The notes under the pieces were generated by a model. That model saw only the letters and a list, made by a program, of their open reading frames with translations, made no database searches and was not told the origin of the DNA. A DNA stretch of 64,000 bases, from NCBI GenBank assembly GCA_017849585.1, contig JAFIGT010000042.1:62001-126000 (forward strand), given 5' to 3'. This document shows, in pieces, positions 11,194-20,064 of this stretch. Position 1 is the first letter of the stretch. Each line of letters starts with the position of its first letter. The position numbers and the translations under genes were made by a program. The stretch comes from Verrucomicrobium sp. (GTDB lineage: Bacteria; Verrucomicrobiota; Verrucomicrobiia; Methylacidiphilales; UBA1321).

Positions 11194-11218
11194 CGGGCGT
11201 CCGCTCAACGGGCGCCCG
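11194..11218 (+). other. GC-rich stem-loop between porin gene and glpF
   Basis: CGGGCGTCC at 11194-11202 can pair with GGGCGCCCG at 11210-11218 (one G-U pair), leaving a 7-base loop. No T-run follows, so it may slow or process transcription between the porin and glpF rather than end it. Confidence 0.45.
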
Positions 11219-11247
11219 GTTAACAACCCAAACAAAGGAATCTATAT

Positions 11248-11970
11248 ATGTGTCCATTCTTAGGTGAATTCATGGGTACGCTCATACTCATCCTGCTCGG
11301 TGACGGGGTCGTTGCCAATGTGCTGCTCAAACAATCCAAGGGCGAAAACTCCGGGTGGATCGTGATCACCGCGGGGTGGGGCTTCGCCGTCATGGCCGGT
11401 GTCTACACCAGCATTGCCTTTGGCGGACCGGATGCCCATTTGAACCCTGCCGTCACGGTTGGTTTTGCCGCGCTCAGTGGTGACTGGAGCAAGTTGTCCA
11501 CCTATATCCCGGCACAGTTCCTTGGAGCTTTTGTCGGCGCCATTCTGGTCTGGCTGCACTATCTGCCGCACTGGAAAGAAACCGAAAACCCCGGCCTCAA
11601 GCTCGCGGTCTTCAGCACGGGTCCGGCCATCCGCAATACCTGCACGAACTTCATCAGTGAGTTCATCGGTACGGCCGTCCTGATCATCGGCATCGCCGCG
11701 ATCTTCTCCAAGGCTGTCTCGGCCACAGGCCCTGTCCCCGGATCAGGCCCCTTCATCGTTGGCTTCCTGATCTGGTCGATCGGTCTCTCCCTCGGTGGCC
11801 CCACTGGATACGCCATCAACCCCGCTCGTGACCTCGGCCCCCGCATCGCCAATGCCATTCTCCCGATCGCAGGCAAAGGCGGTTCGGATTGGGGTTACTC
11901 ATGGATTCCCGTTGTCGCTCCGATTGCTGGCGCTCTTGTGGCCGCCTTCATTCTCAAAGCGATTGCCTGA
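11248..11970 (+). CDS. glpF: Glycerol facilitator / aquaglyceroporin (MIP family)
   Basis: A 240-residue inner-membrane channel with six predicted membrane segments and the two NPA half-helices: HLNPAVTV in the first half and INPARDLGPR in the second. The Asp after the second NPA (NPARD) and the following GPR are typical of glycerol-conducting members rather than pure water channels. An AAAGGAA is present about ten bases before the ATG. It lies inside the glycerol island, between the porin and dhaK, and would carry glycerol (or dihydroxyacetone) passively into the cell. Confidence 0.93.
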   Translation: MCPFLGEFMGTLILILLGDGVVANVLLKQSKGENSGWIVITAGWGFAVMAGVYTSIAFGGPDAHLNPAVTVGFAALSGDWSKLSTYIPAQFLGAFVGAILVWLHYLPHWKETENPGLKLAVFSTGPAIRNTCTNFISEFIGTAVLIIGIAAIFSKAVSATGPVPGSGPFIVGFLIWSIGLSLGGPTGYAINPARDLGPRIANAILPIAGKGGSDWGYSWIPVVAPIAGALVAAFILKAIA

Positions 11971-11994
11971 TCCGATCAAACCGTAAAACCCAAA

Positions 11995-12046
11995 ACACGT
12001 TCAGGACGAATCTTCCGCTCTCCTTCTCTCCTCGTCCTGAACGTGT
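11995..12046 (+). terminator. Perfect 15-bp inverted repeat between glpF and dhaK
   Basis: ACACGTTCAGGACGA (11995-12009) is exactly complementary to TCGTCCTGAACGTGT (12032-12046) with a 22-base pyrimidine-rich loop. Outer CCCAAA/TTTGGG bases extend the stem. No uninterrupted T-run follows (CTTTGGGCTTCTCTC). It could terminate or attenuate glp transcription before the dhaKLM genes, or protect an mRNA end. Confidence 0.55.
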
Positions 12047-12121
12047 CTTTGGGCTTCTCTCTCCTCCCTTCCCGCTTTCCTTTCCTCTCCATTCTCCAAC
12101 CTCATATTGCAGAACTATCGT

Positions 12122-13123
12122 ATGAAAAAGCTAATCAACTCTCCCGAAAATCTCGTCGTTGAAGCCCTCCACGGTATGGAAGCGGCCCACGGCGACCTCG
12201 TAAAAGCCCACTTCGAACCCAACTATCTCGTTCGTGCCGACGGCCCGGTGAAAAACAAAGTCGCCCTCCTCTCCGGCGGCGGCAGCGGTCACGAACCGAT
12301 GCACGGCGGATTCGTCGGCAAGGGCATGCTCGACGCGGCTTGTCCCGGCGCAGTCTTCACCAGCCCCACTCCAGACCAAATGTATGAGGCAGGCAAAGCG
12401 GCCAACGGCGGCAAAGGCGTTCTTCTCATCGTGAAGAACTACACCGGCGACGTCATGAATTTTGAACTCGCCTCCGACCTGCTCAAGGCCGACGGCATTG
12501 ATGTGGAAAGCGTCATCATCGACGACGACGTCGCCGTGAAGGACAGCACATGGACCGCCGGACGTCGCGGCGTGGGCACCACCGTCATTGCGGAAAAAAT
12601 CTGCGGCGGTGCAGCCGAGGACGGTCTCTCGCTCAAAGATGTGGCCAACCTCTGCCGCAAGGTCAATGCGCAAGGCCGCAGCATGGGCCTCGCCCTCACC
12701 TCGTGTACCGTGCCACATGTCGGCAAGCCCACCTTCGAACTCCCCGAGGGTGAAATCGAAATGGGCGTCGGCATTCACGGTGAGCCGGGCCGCACCCGCA
12801 TGAAACTCAAGTCCGCCGACGAACTCACCGCCATGCTGATGGAACCGATCATCAGCGACATCCCGTATAAATCCGGCGATGAAGTCCTCCTCTTCGTCAA
12901 CGGCCTCGGCGGCACGCCGCTCCTGGAACTCTATGTCATCTATCGCAAGGCGGCGGAAATCGCCCAGGCGCATGGACTCAAGGTCGTCCGTAATCTCGTG
13001 GGCTCCTACATCACCAGCTTGGAAATGGCAGGAACGTCGATTACCATGCTGAAACTCGACCACGACATGAAAAAATATTGGGACGCCCCCGTCAAAACTC
13101 CCGCACTGCGCTGGGGCCTCTAG
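12122..13123 (+). CDS. dhaK: Dihydroxyacetone kinase DHA-binding subunit
   Basis: The protein (333 residues from the ATG at 12122) belongs to the DAK1/DhaK family. It contains [20 protein letters not shown] with the substrate-contacting histidine at position 57, and [14 protein letters not shown], whose histidine (position 219) forms the covalent hemiaminal with dihydroxyacetone in known enzymes. The length (about 333-356 in PTS-type DhaK) and the absence of a fused DAK2 domain indicate the PTS-dependent type. This matches the following dhaL and dhaM-like genes. The shorter start was chosen because [12 protein letters not shown] aligns with the usual family N-terminus. Confidence 0.94.
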   Translation: MKKLINSPENLVVEALHGMEAAHGDLVKAHFEPNYLVRADGPVKNKVALLSGGGSGHEPMHGGFVGKGMLDAACPGAVFTSPTPDQMYEAGKAANGGKGVLLIVKNYTGDVMNFELASDLLKADGIDVESVIIDDDVAVKDSTWTAGRRGVGTTVIAEKICGGAAEDGLSLKDVANLCRKVNAQGRSMGLALTSCTVPHVGKPTFELPEGEIEMGVGIHGEPGRTRMKLKSADELTAMLMEPIISDIPYKSGDEVLLFVNGLGGTPLLELYVIYRKAAEIAQAHGLKVVRNLVGSYITSLEMAGTSITMLKLDHDMKKYWDAPVKTPALRWGL

Positions 13124-13148
13124 TCGCAATCAAAAAGGACACACTATT

Positions 13149-13778
13149 ATGACCGAGCTGGACTCCAAATCCGTCATCGCCTGGCTTCGCCTCCTCGGCG
13201 AAGTCTATGGCCAAAAGAAGGATTACCTGACCGATCTGGATGCGGCCATCGGCGACGCCGATCACGGTGCCAACATGGCCCGCGGCTTCGCCGCCGTCGC
13301 GACAAAACTCGACGCCCTGGAGGGCAAGGACATCGGCACGATCTTCAAGACCGCCGCCATGACCCTGCTCTCCACCGTCGGCGGCGCCAGCGGCCCACTC
13401 TATGGCAGCTTCTTCCTCCAAGCCGCCACCGTGGCCAATGGCAAGAATGCGCTCACTGCCGCCGATGTCGGAGCGGCGCTTGATGCCGGAATCAAAGCCG
13501 TCGTCTCGCGCGGCAAGGCACAAGTCGGAGACAAAACCATGCTCGACGCCCTCCTGCCCGCGCTCGCCGCGTATCAGGAAGCCGTCGTAAATGGACTTGT
13601 CCCCGCGCTGCAAAAAGCGGTCGAAGCCGCCAAGGCCGGATCTGCCTCCACCCAACCACTCATCGCCAAGAAAGGACGCGCCAGTTATCTCGGCGAACGC
13701 AGCGCCGGGCACCTCGATCCCGGAGCCGAATCCTCTGCCTTCCTGCTCGACGCCTTGCTGACCACCGCCAGCAAATAG
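13149..13778 (+). CDS. dhaL: Dihydroxyacetone kinase ADP-binding subunit DhaL
   Basis: A 209-residue DAK2-family protein with DAAIGDADHGANMARG (metal-binding aspartates), [16 protein letters not shown] and [20 protein letters not shown]. It carries the ADP cofactor that is phosphorylated by DhaM and donates phosphate to dihydroxyacetone on DhaK. It lies 25 bases after dhaK and 77 bases before the DhaM-EI fusion gene. The size is canonical, unlike the longer orphan copy at the head of the glycerol operon. Confidence 0.94.
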   Translation: MTELDSKSVIAWLRLLGEVYGQKKDYLTDLDAAIGDADHGANMARGFAAVATKLDALEGKDIGTIFKTAAMTLLSTVGGASGPLYGSFFLQAATVANGKNALTAADVGAALDAGIKAVVSRGKAQVGDKTMLDALLPALAAYQEAVVNGLVPALQKAVEAAKAGSASTQPLIAKKGRASYLGERSAGHLDPGAESSAFLLDALLTTASK

Positions 13779-13796
13779 ACAGCTCCTTTGCAAAAC

Positions 13797-13826
13797 AAGC
13801 CAGTCGGGGTGGCATGGGACTGGCTT
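13797..13826 (+). other. Intercistronic stem-loop between dhaL and dhaM
   Basis: AAGCCAGTC (13797-13805) and GACTGGCTT (13818-13826) are perfect complements around a 12-base loop, followed only by AAATT. This may tune the relative amounts of DhaL and the phosphotransfer fusion. Confidence 0.45.
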
Positions 13827-13855
13827 AAATTCTACCTCTTTAAATACCATCCACC

Positions 13856-16255
13856 ATGGTCGGAATCGTCCTCGTCTCCCATAGTCGCGCCCTCGCCGAA
13901 GCAGCACGCCAACTCGTTCTTGCCATGACCGGCAATGAACTTCCTCTCGCCGTCGCTGCAGGCACCGGCGACAATCGCGACGAACTCGGCACCGACGCGA
14001 CCGAAATTCTCGCTGCCATCCAAACCGTCGAAACCGGCGACGGCGCGCTCGTGCTCATGGACATGGGCAGCGCGATCCTCAGCGCCGAGACCGCGCTCGA
14101 CTTCCTCGACGAAGACCAACGCCAGCGCATCCGCCTCTGCTCGGCACCCTTCATCGAAGGTGCCGTCGCCGCCGGAGTTTCCGCCAAGCTCGGCAATCCG
14201 CTCGACGACATTCTCCGCGAAGCGATGGGCGCTCTGCGCCAGAAGCAAGATCACCTCCACGACACCGAACCGACCGCTCCTGCGTCTGCACCAGCTCCCG
14301 AACTACAAAGTGACATCCTCACCCTCCGCATCGCCCTGCCCAATCCGCTCGGTCTCCACGCCCGGCCCGCCGCGCGACTTGCCCAGGAAGCCGCCGCGTT
14401 CAAGGCCGACATCCGCCTCCGCAATCTCACTTCGGGCAAAGGTCCCATCTCCGCCCGCAGCCTCACCGGTCTCGTCACCCTCGAAGCCCGCAATCGGCAC
14501 GAACTCGAAATCGCCGCCAGCGGTCCCGAAGCTCAGGCGGCGCTCGATCGTTTGAAAGCCTTCATCGACGCCGGGCTCGGCGATCCCCTCGATGAAACCG
14601 TTCCCACGCCCGTCGAGAAAGCCACCGGCCCCGCCCGCACCATCGGCATCTCCTCCGGTCTCGCGGTGGGCCGACTTTTCTTCCCGGGCGAATCGGCCAT
14701 CGAACCGCCTGCACACGCGATTGAAGATGTAAAAGCCGAATACAAACGGCTGCATGACGCACTCACGCAAACCCGCACCCGCATGCAGCAGGAGATGGCC
14801 GCCCTCACCCGCCAACTCGGCAAGGCGAAGGCGGAAATTTTCTCGGCACAAATGCTCGTCCTCGACGATCCGCAGCTCATCGAAAAAGCGGAGAGCCGTA
14901 TGGCCTGTCGGAAAGAAAACGCCGCGCGCGCCTGGTGGTTCGCCATCTCGGAAGCCGTTCAATCCTATCTGCAGCTCAGCGACGAACTCCTCCGTCAACG
15001 CGCCGCCGATCTGCACGATGTCGGCCTCGCCGTGCTGCGTTCGCTCGGCGTGGCCACGAACGAAAAAATCGAAATACCCGAGCCGGGTCTCATCGTCGTG
15101 CGCGATCTCACGCCTGGCCAGGTCACCCAGCTTGATTCAGAAAAAATCCGCGGTGTGATCTGCCTCGAAGGCGGCAAGACCTCCCACAGCGCGATTCTCC
15201 TCCGCTCGCGCGGCATTCCTGCCATCGCGCAAGCTGGCTCGCTGATGCCGCCTTTGCGCCCGTCCGCCACGCCGATGATGGCGATCATTAATGGCGCATC
15301 GGGCGAGGTTCAACTCGATCCCAACAAAGCGACGATCGAGAAGATTGAAGCGGAACAAGCCGCGCAACGCGAACGCGCCGCGCTCGAGAAAAAGGAAAGC
15401 GCCAAACCGGCCATCACGCCCGACGGCCGTCACATCGAAGTCGCCGCCAATGTCGGCTCCCTCGCTGATGCGCAAGCGGCCTACGAAAACGGCGCGGACG
15501 GAATTGGCCTGCTCCGCACGGAATTTCTCTTCATGGATCGCGACTCCGCTCCGAGCGAAGACGAGCAGACCGAAAGTCTCCGCGCCATTGTGGAAGCGAT
15601 GCACGGCAAGCCGGTCGTGGTCCGCACTCTCGATGCGGGTGGCGACAAGGATCTCCCCTACCTCAATCTCCCGAAGGAAGAGAATCCGTTCCTCGGTGTT
15701 CGCGCGATTCGCCTTTGTCTGCGCCGCCGCGAACTTTTCCACACGCAACTGCGCGCCATTCTCCGCGCCGCGACGGCGGGTGACCTGCGCATCATGTTCC
15801 CGATGATCGCCACCATGGGCGAGTTACAGGAAGCGAAAGCGGAACTCGCCAAAGCGCACGAATCCTTGCTCGCAGATAAAATCGATCATCCGTGGCCCGT
15901 CCCAGTCGGCATGATGATGGAGGTTCCCTCCGCCGCGATGCTCGCCGCCGACTTTGCTCCCGAAGTGAGATTCTTCAGCATCGGCACGAACGACCTCACC
16001 CAATACACCCTCGCCGTGGATCGCGGCAATACCGCATTGCAGGATCTCAGCGATCCGATGAATCCCGCCGTGCTGTCGTTGATCGAACGCATCATCCAAG
16101 CTGCGCACGCGCATCAACTCCCCGTGGCCATTTGCGGAGAGGCGGGTTCCGACCCGGCATGCGCCGCCAAATTCCTTGCCCTCGGCATTGATGAACTCAG
16201 CATGAATGCCCGCGCCATCCCCGGCATGAAGCACTTCATCCGCCAGCCAGCGTGA
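13856..16255 (+). CDS. dhaM: DhaM-HPr-Enzyme I fusion (PEP-dependent phosphotransferase for DHA kinase)
   Basis: A 799-residue cytoplasmic protein with three phosphotransfer domains in order. Residues 1-130 are a mannose-type EIIA/DhaM domain with His9 in VLVSHSRALAE. Residues about 153-245 are an HPr domain with His168 in LGLHARPAARLA. Residues about 262-799 are a complete Enzyme I, with the active His444 in GGKTSHSAILLRSRGIPA, the PEP-binding core LLRTEFLFMDR and TLDAGGDKDLPY, and CGEAGSDP near the end. E. coli DhaM carries a truncated EI-like part; here the PEP-binding domain is present, so the protein may draw phosphate directly from PEP and pass it down to DhaL-ADP. The gene closes the dha cluster. 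Confidence 0.92.
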   Translation: MVGIVLVSHSRALAEAARQLVLAMTGNELPLAVAAGTGDNRDELGTDATEILAAIQTVETGDGALVLMDMGSAILSAETALDFLDEDQRQRIRLCSAPFIEGAVAAGVSAKLGNPLDDILREAMGALRQKQDHLHDTEPTAPASAPAPELQSDILTLRIALPNPLGLHARPAARLAQEAAAFKADIRLRNLTSGKGPISARSLTGLVTLEARNRHELEIAASGPEAQAALDRLKAFIDAGLGDPLDETVPTPVEKATGPARTIGISSGLAVGRLFFPGESAIEPPAHAIEDVKAEYKRLHDALTQTRTRMQQEMAALTRQLGKAKAEIFSAQMLVLDDPQLIEKAESRMACRKENAARAWWFAISEAVQSYLQLSDELLRQRAADLHDVGLAVLRSLGVATNEKIEIPEPGLIVVRDLTPGQVTQLDSEKIRGVICLEGGKTSHSAILLRSRGIPAIAQAGSLMPPLRPSATPMMAIINGASGEVQLDPNKATIEKIEAEQAAQRERAALEKKESAKPAITPDGRHIEVAANVGSLADAQAAYENGADGIGLLRTEFLFMDRDSAPSEDEQTESLRAIVEAMHGKPVVVRTLDAGGDKDLPYLNLPKEENPFLGVRAIRLCLRRRELFHTQLRAILRAATAGDLRIMFPMIATMGELQEAKAELAKAHESLLADKIDHPWPVPVGMMMEVPSAAMLAADFAPEVRFFSIGTNDLTQYTLAVDRGNTALQDLSDPMNPAVLSLIERIIQAAHAHQLPVAICGEAGSDPACAAKFLALGIDELSMNARAIPGMKHFIRQPA

Positions 16256-16270
16256 CGCTGGCCTGGTCGT

Positions 16271-17902
16271 TTACGCGCTGATCATCTCCGTCAGGAACGG
16301 CTTGCGGCTGATCTCCCACTTCGGATTTTGGTCCGTGAAATAATGCAGCGACCACTCGTTCGGCAGGAACGCCACATCGCTGCCAAAGCCATCCTTCGCC
16401 AGCTTGCCACCGGTCGGCAACACAATGCTGCTCAGCTCGGCCGTTTGACCTTCCTTCAAGCGCAACCAGCAGGCCATGCACCACGAACTCATCTCGATGC
16501 GCGACTCCGCGCCATATTCGCTCGAGAGGCGATACTGCAACACCTCGAACTGAAGCGGTCCCACCGCGCCGAGCAGCGGCACCCGCTGCACCGCATGCGG
16601 CAATTCGAACGGCTGAGCGAGACCTTCCTTCAACAACTGGCTCAAGCCCTCCGAGTAGCGCTTGAACTTGGCCGTGTTCGTATTGTGCAAAAAGGCGAAG
16701 CATTCCGGCGCGAAGCGCGGAATCACCTCATACTTGATCGTCTCGTCTTCCGCCAGCGTATCGCCGATCAGAAAATCGTAATTCCCCACGATACCGACCA
16801 CATCGCCCGCCCACGCCGTATCGACCGTTTCCCGGTCGCGCGCAAAGAGACGCTGCGAGTTCGACAAGCGAATCCGCTTGCCCGTGCGCGTATGCACCAC
16901 GTTCATGTCGCGGCTGAACCGACCCGACACGATGCGGATGAATGACACGCGATCGCGATGCTTCGGATTCATGTTCGCCTGAATTTTGAATACAAAGCCG
17001 GAGAATTCCGGCGACTCCGGCTCGATCACCTGGGCACCGCTCATACGCGAAGCCGGTGCCGGTGCAAACTCCAAAAACCGGTCGAGCAACAACTGCACCC
17101 CGAAATTATTCGCAGCACTACCGAAGAAAACCGGCGTCAACTTCCCGGCGCGCACCGTCTCCAGATCGAAATCCGTTCCCGCGCCCTCGAGCAATTCCAT
17201 CTCCTCGCACACCCGCGCGTAGACGGCCTCCGGCAACGCCTCTCGCACCATGTCATCCTGGAGACCCGAAACTTTCACCGGCGTCTTGTACGCGCCCGCG
17301 GGCACTTTTTCAAACAGGTGCACCTGCAAATGTTCCCGGTCGTAAATGCCCTTGAAATCAGGCCCATCGCCCAGCGGCCAGTTCAACGGGCACGCCCGGA
17401 TACCGAGCACCCGCTCCAGCTCGTCGCACAATTCCAGCGGCGAACGGGCCGGACGATCCAGCTTGTTCATGAACGTGAAAATCGGCACCCCGCGCTGGCG
17501 GCACACCTCGAACAATTTGCGCGTCTGGTTTTCGATACCTTTACCCGCATCGATCACCATGATCGCCGCATCCACCGCGCTCAACACGCGATACGTATCT
17601 TCCGAGAAATCCTTGTGGCCCGGCGTATCGAGCAGGTTCACCACGCAATCCTTGTACTCGAACTGCAGCACCGTCGAGCTCACCGAGATCCCGCGCTGCT
17701 TTTCCAATTCCATCCAGTCGCTCGTCGTCGCGCGCTGATTCTTGCGCGCCGTCACGCTGCCCGCCAGCTGTACCGCGCCGCCGTAGAGCAGGAATTTTTC
17801 CGTCAACGTCGTCTTACCGGCGTCCGGGTGCGAGATAATGGCAAAGGTGCGGCGGCGCGACACTTCGCTGTGAATGGTCTTGGCATCAATCGGTGTATCC
17901 AT
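16271..17902 (-). CDS. prfC: Peptide chain release factor 3 (RF3 GTPase)
   Basis: A 543-residue translational GTPase. It has the P-loop SHPDAGKTTLTEKFL, the switch region QRGISVSSTVLQFEY, DTPGHKDFSEDTYR (G3), and NKLDRPA (G4), followed by the RF3-specific C-terminal domains. RF3 removes RF1 and RF2 from the ribosome after termination. The gene converges on dhaM with only 15 bases between stops and stands alone with no operon partner. The length is normal. Confidence 0.95.
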   Translation of the reverse strand: MDTPIDAKTIHSEVSRRRTFAIISHPDAGKTTLTEKFLLYGGAVQLAGSVTARKNQRATTSDWMELEKQRGISVSSTVLQFEYKDCVVNLLDTPGHKDFSEDTYRVLSAVDAAIMVIDAGKGIENQTRKLFEVCRQRGVPIFTFMNKLDRPARSPLELCDELERVLGIRACPLNWPLGDGPDFKGIYDREHLQVHLFEKVPAGAYKTPVKVSGLQDDMVREALPEAVYARVCEEMELLEGAGTDFDLETVRAGKLTPVFFGSAANNFGVQLLLDRFLEFAPAPASRMSGAQVIEPESPEFSGFVFKIQANMNPKHRDRVSFIRIVSGRFSRDMNVVHTRTGKRIRLSNSQRLFARDRETVDTAWAGDVVGIVGNYDFLIGDTLAEDETIKYEVIPRFAPECFAFLHNTNTAKFKRYSEGLSQLLKEGLAQPFELPHAVQRVPLLGAVGPLQFEVLQYRLSSEYGAESRIEMSSWCMACWLRLKEGQTAELSSIVLPTGGKLAKDGFGSDVAFLPNEWSLHYFTDQNPKWEISRKPFLTEMISA

Positions 17903-17977
17903 GGGGCAATGAGAGTAAGCGGCAAGGTATAGCAGGACTCCCTGCGCCTGACCAGCCCCGCGTATCGGCGGTGTATC

Positions 17978-18352
17978 TCATGTCGCCGCAGCCGCCGCCG
18001 TCAGCAACTTGATCCGCTCCACCAGCTTCGCATTGCTCCACGGTTTGCCCATGATCTCAAACGTCCCGAACGTCTGATTCCCCAGCTTCAACTCGGGACT
18101 GTCGTAATACCCCGTCAGGACGATGATCGGCATCGACAACTGCCGTTCCCGCACCGTCTTGATCAACTCCAACCCGTTCATACCCGGCATGAAATAATCC
18201 GTGATCAGGAGCGACACCGGATCGCCCGCCAGAATCTCCAGCGCCTCATGCGGTGAGTTCGTCGTCACCACGCGCGCATCGAGATATAACGACAGCATCA
18301 TCTTGATGACATCCGTCATCATTGGCTCATCGTCGACCACCAGAATGGACAT
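17978..18352 (-). CDS. Single-domain response regulator (CheY-like)
   Basis: A 124-residue receiver domain without an output domain: ILVVDDEP with the acidic pair at positions 7-8, phosphoacceptor Asp52 in LLITDYFMPG, the conserved Thr80 in IIVLTG, and Lys103 in MGKPWS. The ATG at 18352 gives the canonical MSILVVDDEP start. A GTG at 18361 overlapping the upstream kinase stop (GTGA) is a possible translationally coupled alternative. It is surely the partner of the histidine kinase directly upstream. Output is likely through protein contacts. Confidence 0.88.
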   Translation of the reverse strand: MSILVVDDEPMMTDVIKMMLSLYLDARVVTTNSPHEALEILAGDPVSLLITDYFMPGMNGLELIKTVRERQLSMPIIVLTGYYDSPELKLGNQTFGTFEIMGKPWSNAKLVERIKLLTAAAAAT

Positions 18353-18357
18353 CTTCT

Positions 18358-19704
18358 TCACGATACAGAAAGGAGCTGAGCCCGGTCGGTGCGCGCAAGC
18401 GCGGGAACGCCGGACGGAAGTTGAATACGAAACACGGCCCCACCCTCGGGATGATTCTCCGCCTCGATCTTGCCGCCGTGATTGATCTCGATGATCTTGC
18501 GCGAAATGGAAAGTCCCAGCCCTGTCCCCACGCCCACTCCTTTGGTCGTGAACCCGGGGTCGAAGATCCGCTCCCGGATCTCGCGCGGAATGCCCGGTCC
18601 GGTGTCGCGAATCGAAATCTCCCAGTTCGTTCCCCGCGCCATAACGCGAATCTGCAACGTCCCCTTCCCGCGCATCGCCTGCACCGCGTTCGTCAGGATA
18701 TGGACAAACACCTGGCTCAGTTGACCGGGAAAACAATTCTCTAGAATGATATCTTCCGGCGGAAACTCCCGCTCCACCGTCACGCTGCCGTTGATCTGAT
18801 TCGCCAGCAGCACCAGAGCGCTTTCCAAGAGCCCCAGCAACTCCACCGCCTGACGCCCATCGCGATCGCCCTGGCCGAAGGTCCGCAACGACTCCACGAT
18901 CCGCGAGATGCGTCCGCCCGATTCGCGGCCCAGTTGAATCTGCGCATCGATCAGGCCCGACATCCTCCGGATCGGCTCCGGCGTACTGGTTTCGTTCAGC
19001 CACTGGTGAAAAATCATCTCCACCATCTCCTGCGTACTCAACAGCACCCCTAGCGGCGTATTCATCTCGTGCGCGATCCCGCCCACCAGTTCACCCAATG
19101 CCGCCATCTTCGCCGCCTGCACCAGTTCGCCCTGCGTGCGGGAGAGTTCGTCGAGCGTCTTCTGCAACGCCTCGTTGCGCTGCACCAATTCCGCCTCCTG
19201 CCAGAGCAACATCTGGTGCTGCAGACGGTTAAACTCCCGCACCGGGATCATCCCCGCGTAGCGCGACGACGCATCCACCAGCACGATGTCATCGAAATGA
19301 TTGCCCTCCGGACGCTGACCGTATTTTCGTTGCGCCTCGAAAAAGTCGTCCTGCGGATGCAGCACCATCGCATGCTCGATCGGCGTCACCACCGCCAGAT
19401 AATCATCCTCCTCCGGTCGCGACCGCGCCGGACCGACGATCTTGCTATGCACCCGCGTTTGGCCCAGCCGCCGCCGCGAAAAAAGCGCCTGCCCATACTT
19501 TGCACTCAACACCGCCGCCAGCCGCTTGAACGACGCCAACGCCAGCACGTGCCGCCGGGAATCCAGCACCACCGCAAAGTCACTCCCCAATCGCAACATC
19601 TCCTGATGCGCCTCCTCCAACGTCACATCCTGCCCCAAGGCCAGGCCCGGCTGGGCATAACCCGCCCAATCGATGGCGTGACTCGGCGACTGCTTTTCGA
19701 ACAT
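18358..19704 (-). CDS. Sensor histidine kinase with N-terminal CBS-like region
   Basis: A 448-residue kinase without convincing membrane segments. Residues about 20-165 resemble a CBS pair (VTLEEAHQEMLRLGSDFAVV; DIVLVDASSRYAGMIPVREF). A coiled stretch leads to the dimerisation domain with His212 in ELVGGIAHEMNTPLG. The ATPase domain holds ILTNAVQAM, DTGPGI and GTGLGLSIS. This arrangement suggests a soluble sensor, perhaps responding to a nucleotide. Its stop codon overlaps or abuts the response regulator start, so the two form a bicistronic two-component system. Confidence 0.86.
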   Translation of the reverse strand: MFEKQSPSHAIDWAGYAQPGLALGQDVTLEEAHQEMLRLGSDFAVVLDSRRHVLALASFKRLAAVLSAKYGQALFSRRRLGQTRVHSKIVGPARSRPEEDDYLAVVTPIEHAMVLHPQDDFFEAQRKYGQRPEGNHFDDIVLVDASSRYAGMIPVREFNRLQHQMLLWQEAELVQRNEALQKTLDELSRTQGELVQAAKMAALGELVGGIAHEMNTPLGVLLSTQEMVEMIFHQWLNETSTPEPIRRMSGLIDAQIQLGRESGGRISRIVESLRTFGQGDRDGRQAVELLGLLESALVLLANQINGSVTVEREFPPEDIILENCFPGQLSQVFVHILTNAVQAMRGKGTLQIRVMARGTNWEISIRDTGPGIPREIRERIFDPGFTTKGVGVGTGLGLSISRKIIEINHGGKIEAENHPEGGAVFRIQLPSGVPALARTDRAQLLSVS

Positions 19705-20064
19705 AACCTAATAGTTCACCTCCAATACCCCACTTCTGACAAGTGACGTTTGGGTGACAAGCCTCCCGGAAGCGAAAAATCTCGCACACGCAGCTCACGT
19801 AGCAAACCTAAGCCTAACGCTTCGGCCCTTTCCCATGCTTAAATAGCCGCATGCGTTGCCTCGGCTCATTTGTGATCTCGAATCTCAAAGTTAAAATCCA
19901 CCCTGCCAGCTCGTCGACATCGCCTCTCCACCCAACAGAGACGGTTGACGATTGTAGCCGCTTGTCGACGCGTTTTTTTAGCGCCCCGGCAACGACACCA
20001 TCCCTGTCAATCTTCATACAAGCTGTCTTGACCGTTCCGCCCCAGACCTTTACTTTCGCCAAAC
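19705..20064. other. Divergent intergenic region without a recognisable gene
   Basis: This 360-base stretch separates the minus-strand histidine kinase from the plus-strand TPR membrane-protein gene. Short reading frames on both strands have no family features. A sigma70-like pair, TTGACC (20028-20033) and TACTTT (20051-20056) with 17-base spacing, lies so close to the ATG at 20065 that the transcript would be nearly leaderless. This is suggestive only. Confidence 0.4.

Noticed and set aside
16246-16262. Hairpin GCCAGCG-TGA-CGCTGGC around the dhaM stop codon
   Set aside because: The stem is perfect but only 7 bp and no T-run follows on either strand, so it was not called a terminator.
19814-20062. 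82-codon minus-strand frame in the intergenic region before the TPR membrane protein
   Set aside because: No recognisable family or clear ribosome-binding site, and it would overlap the likely promoter of the plus-strand gene.
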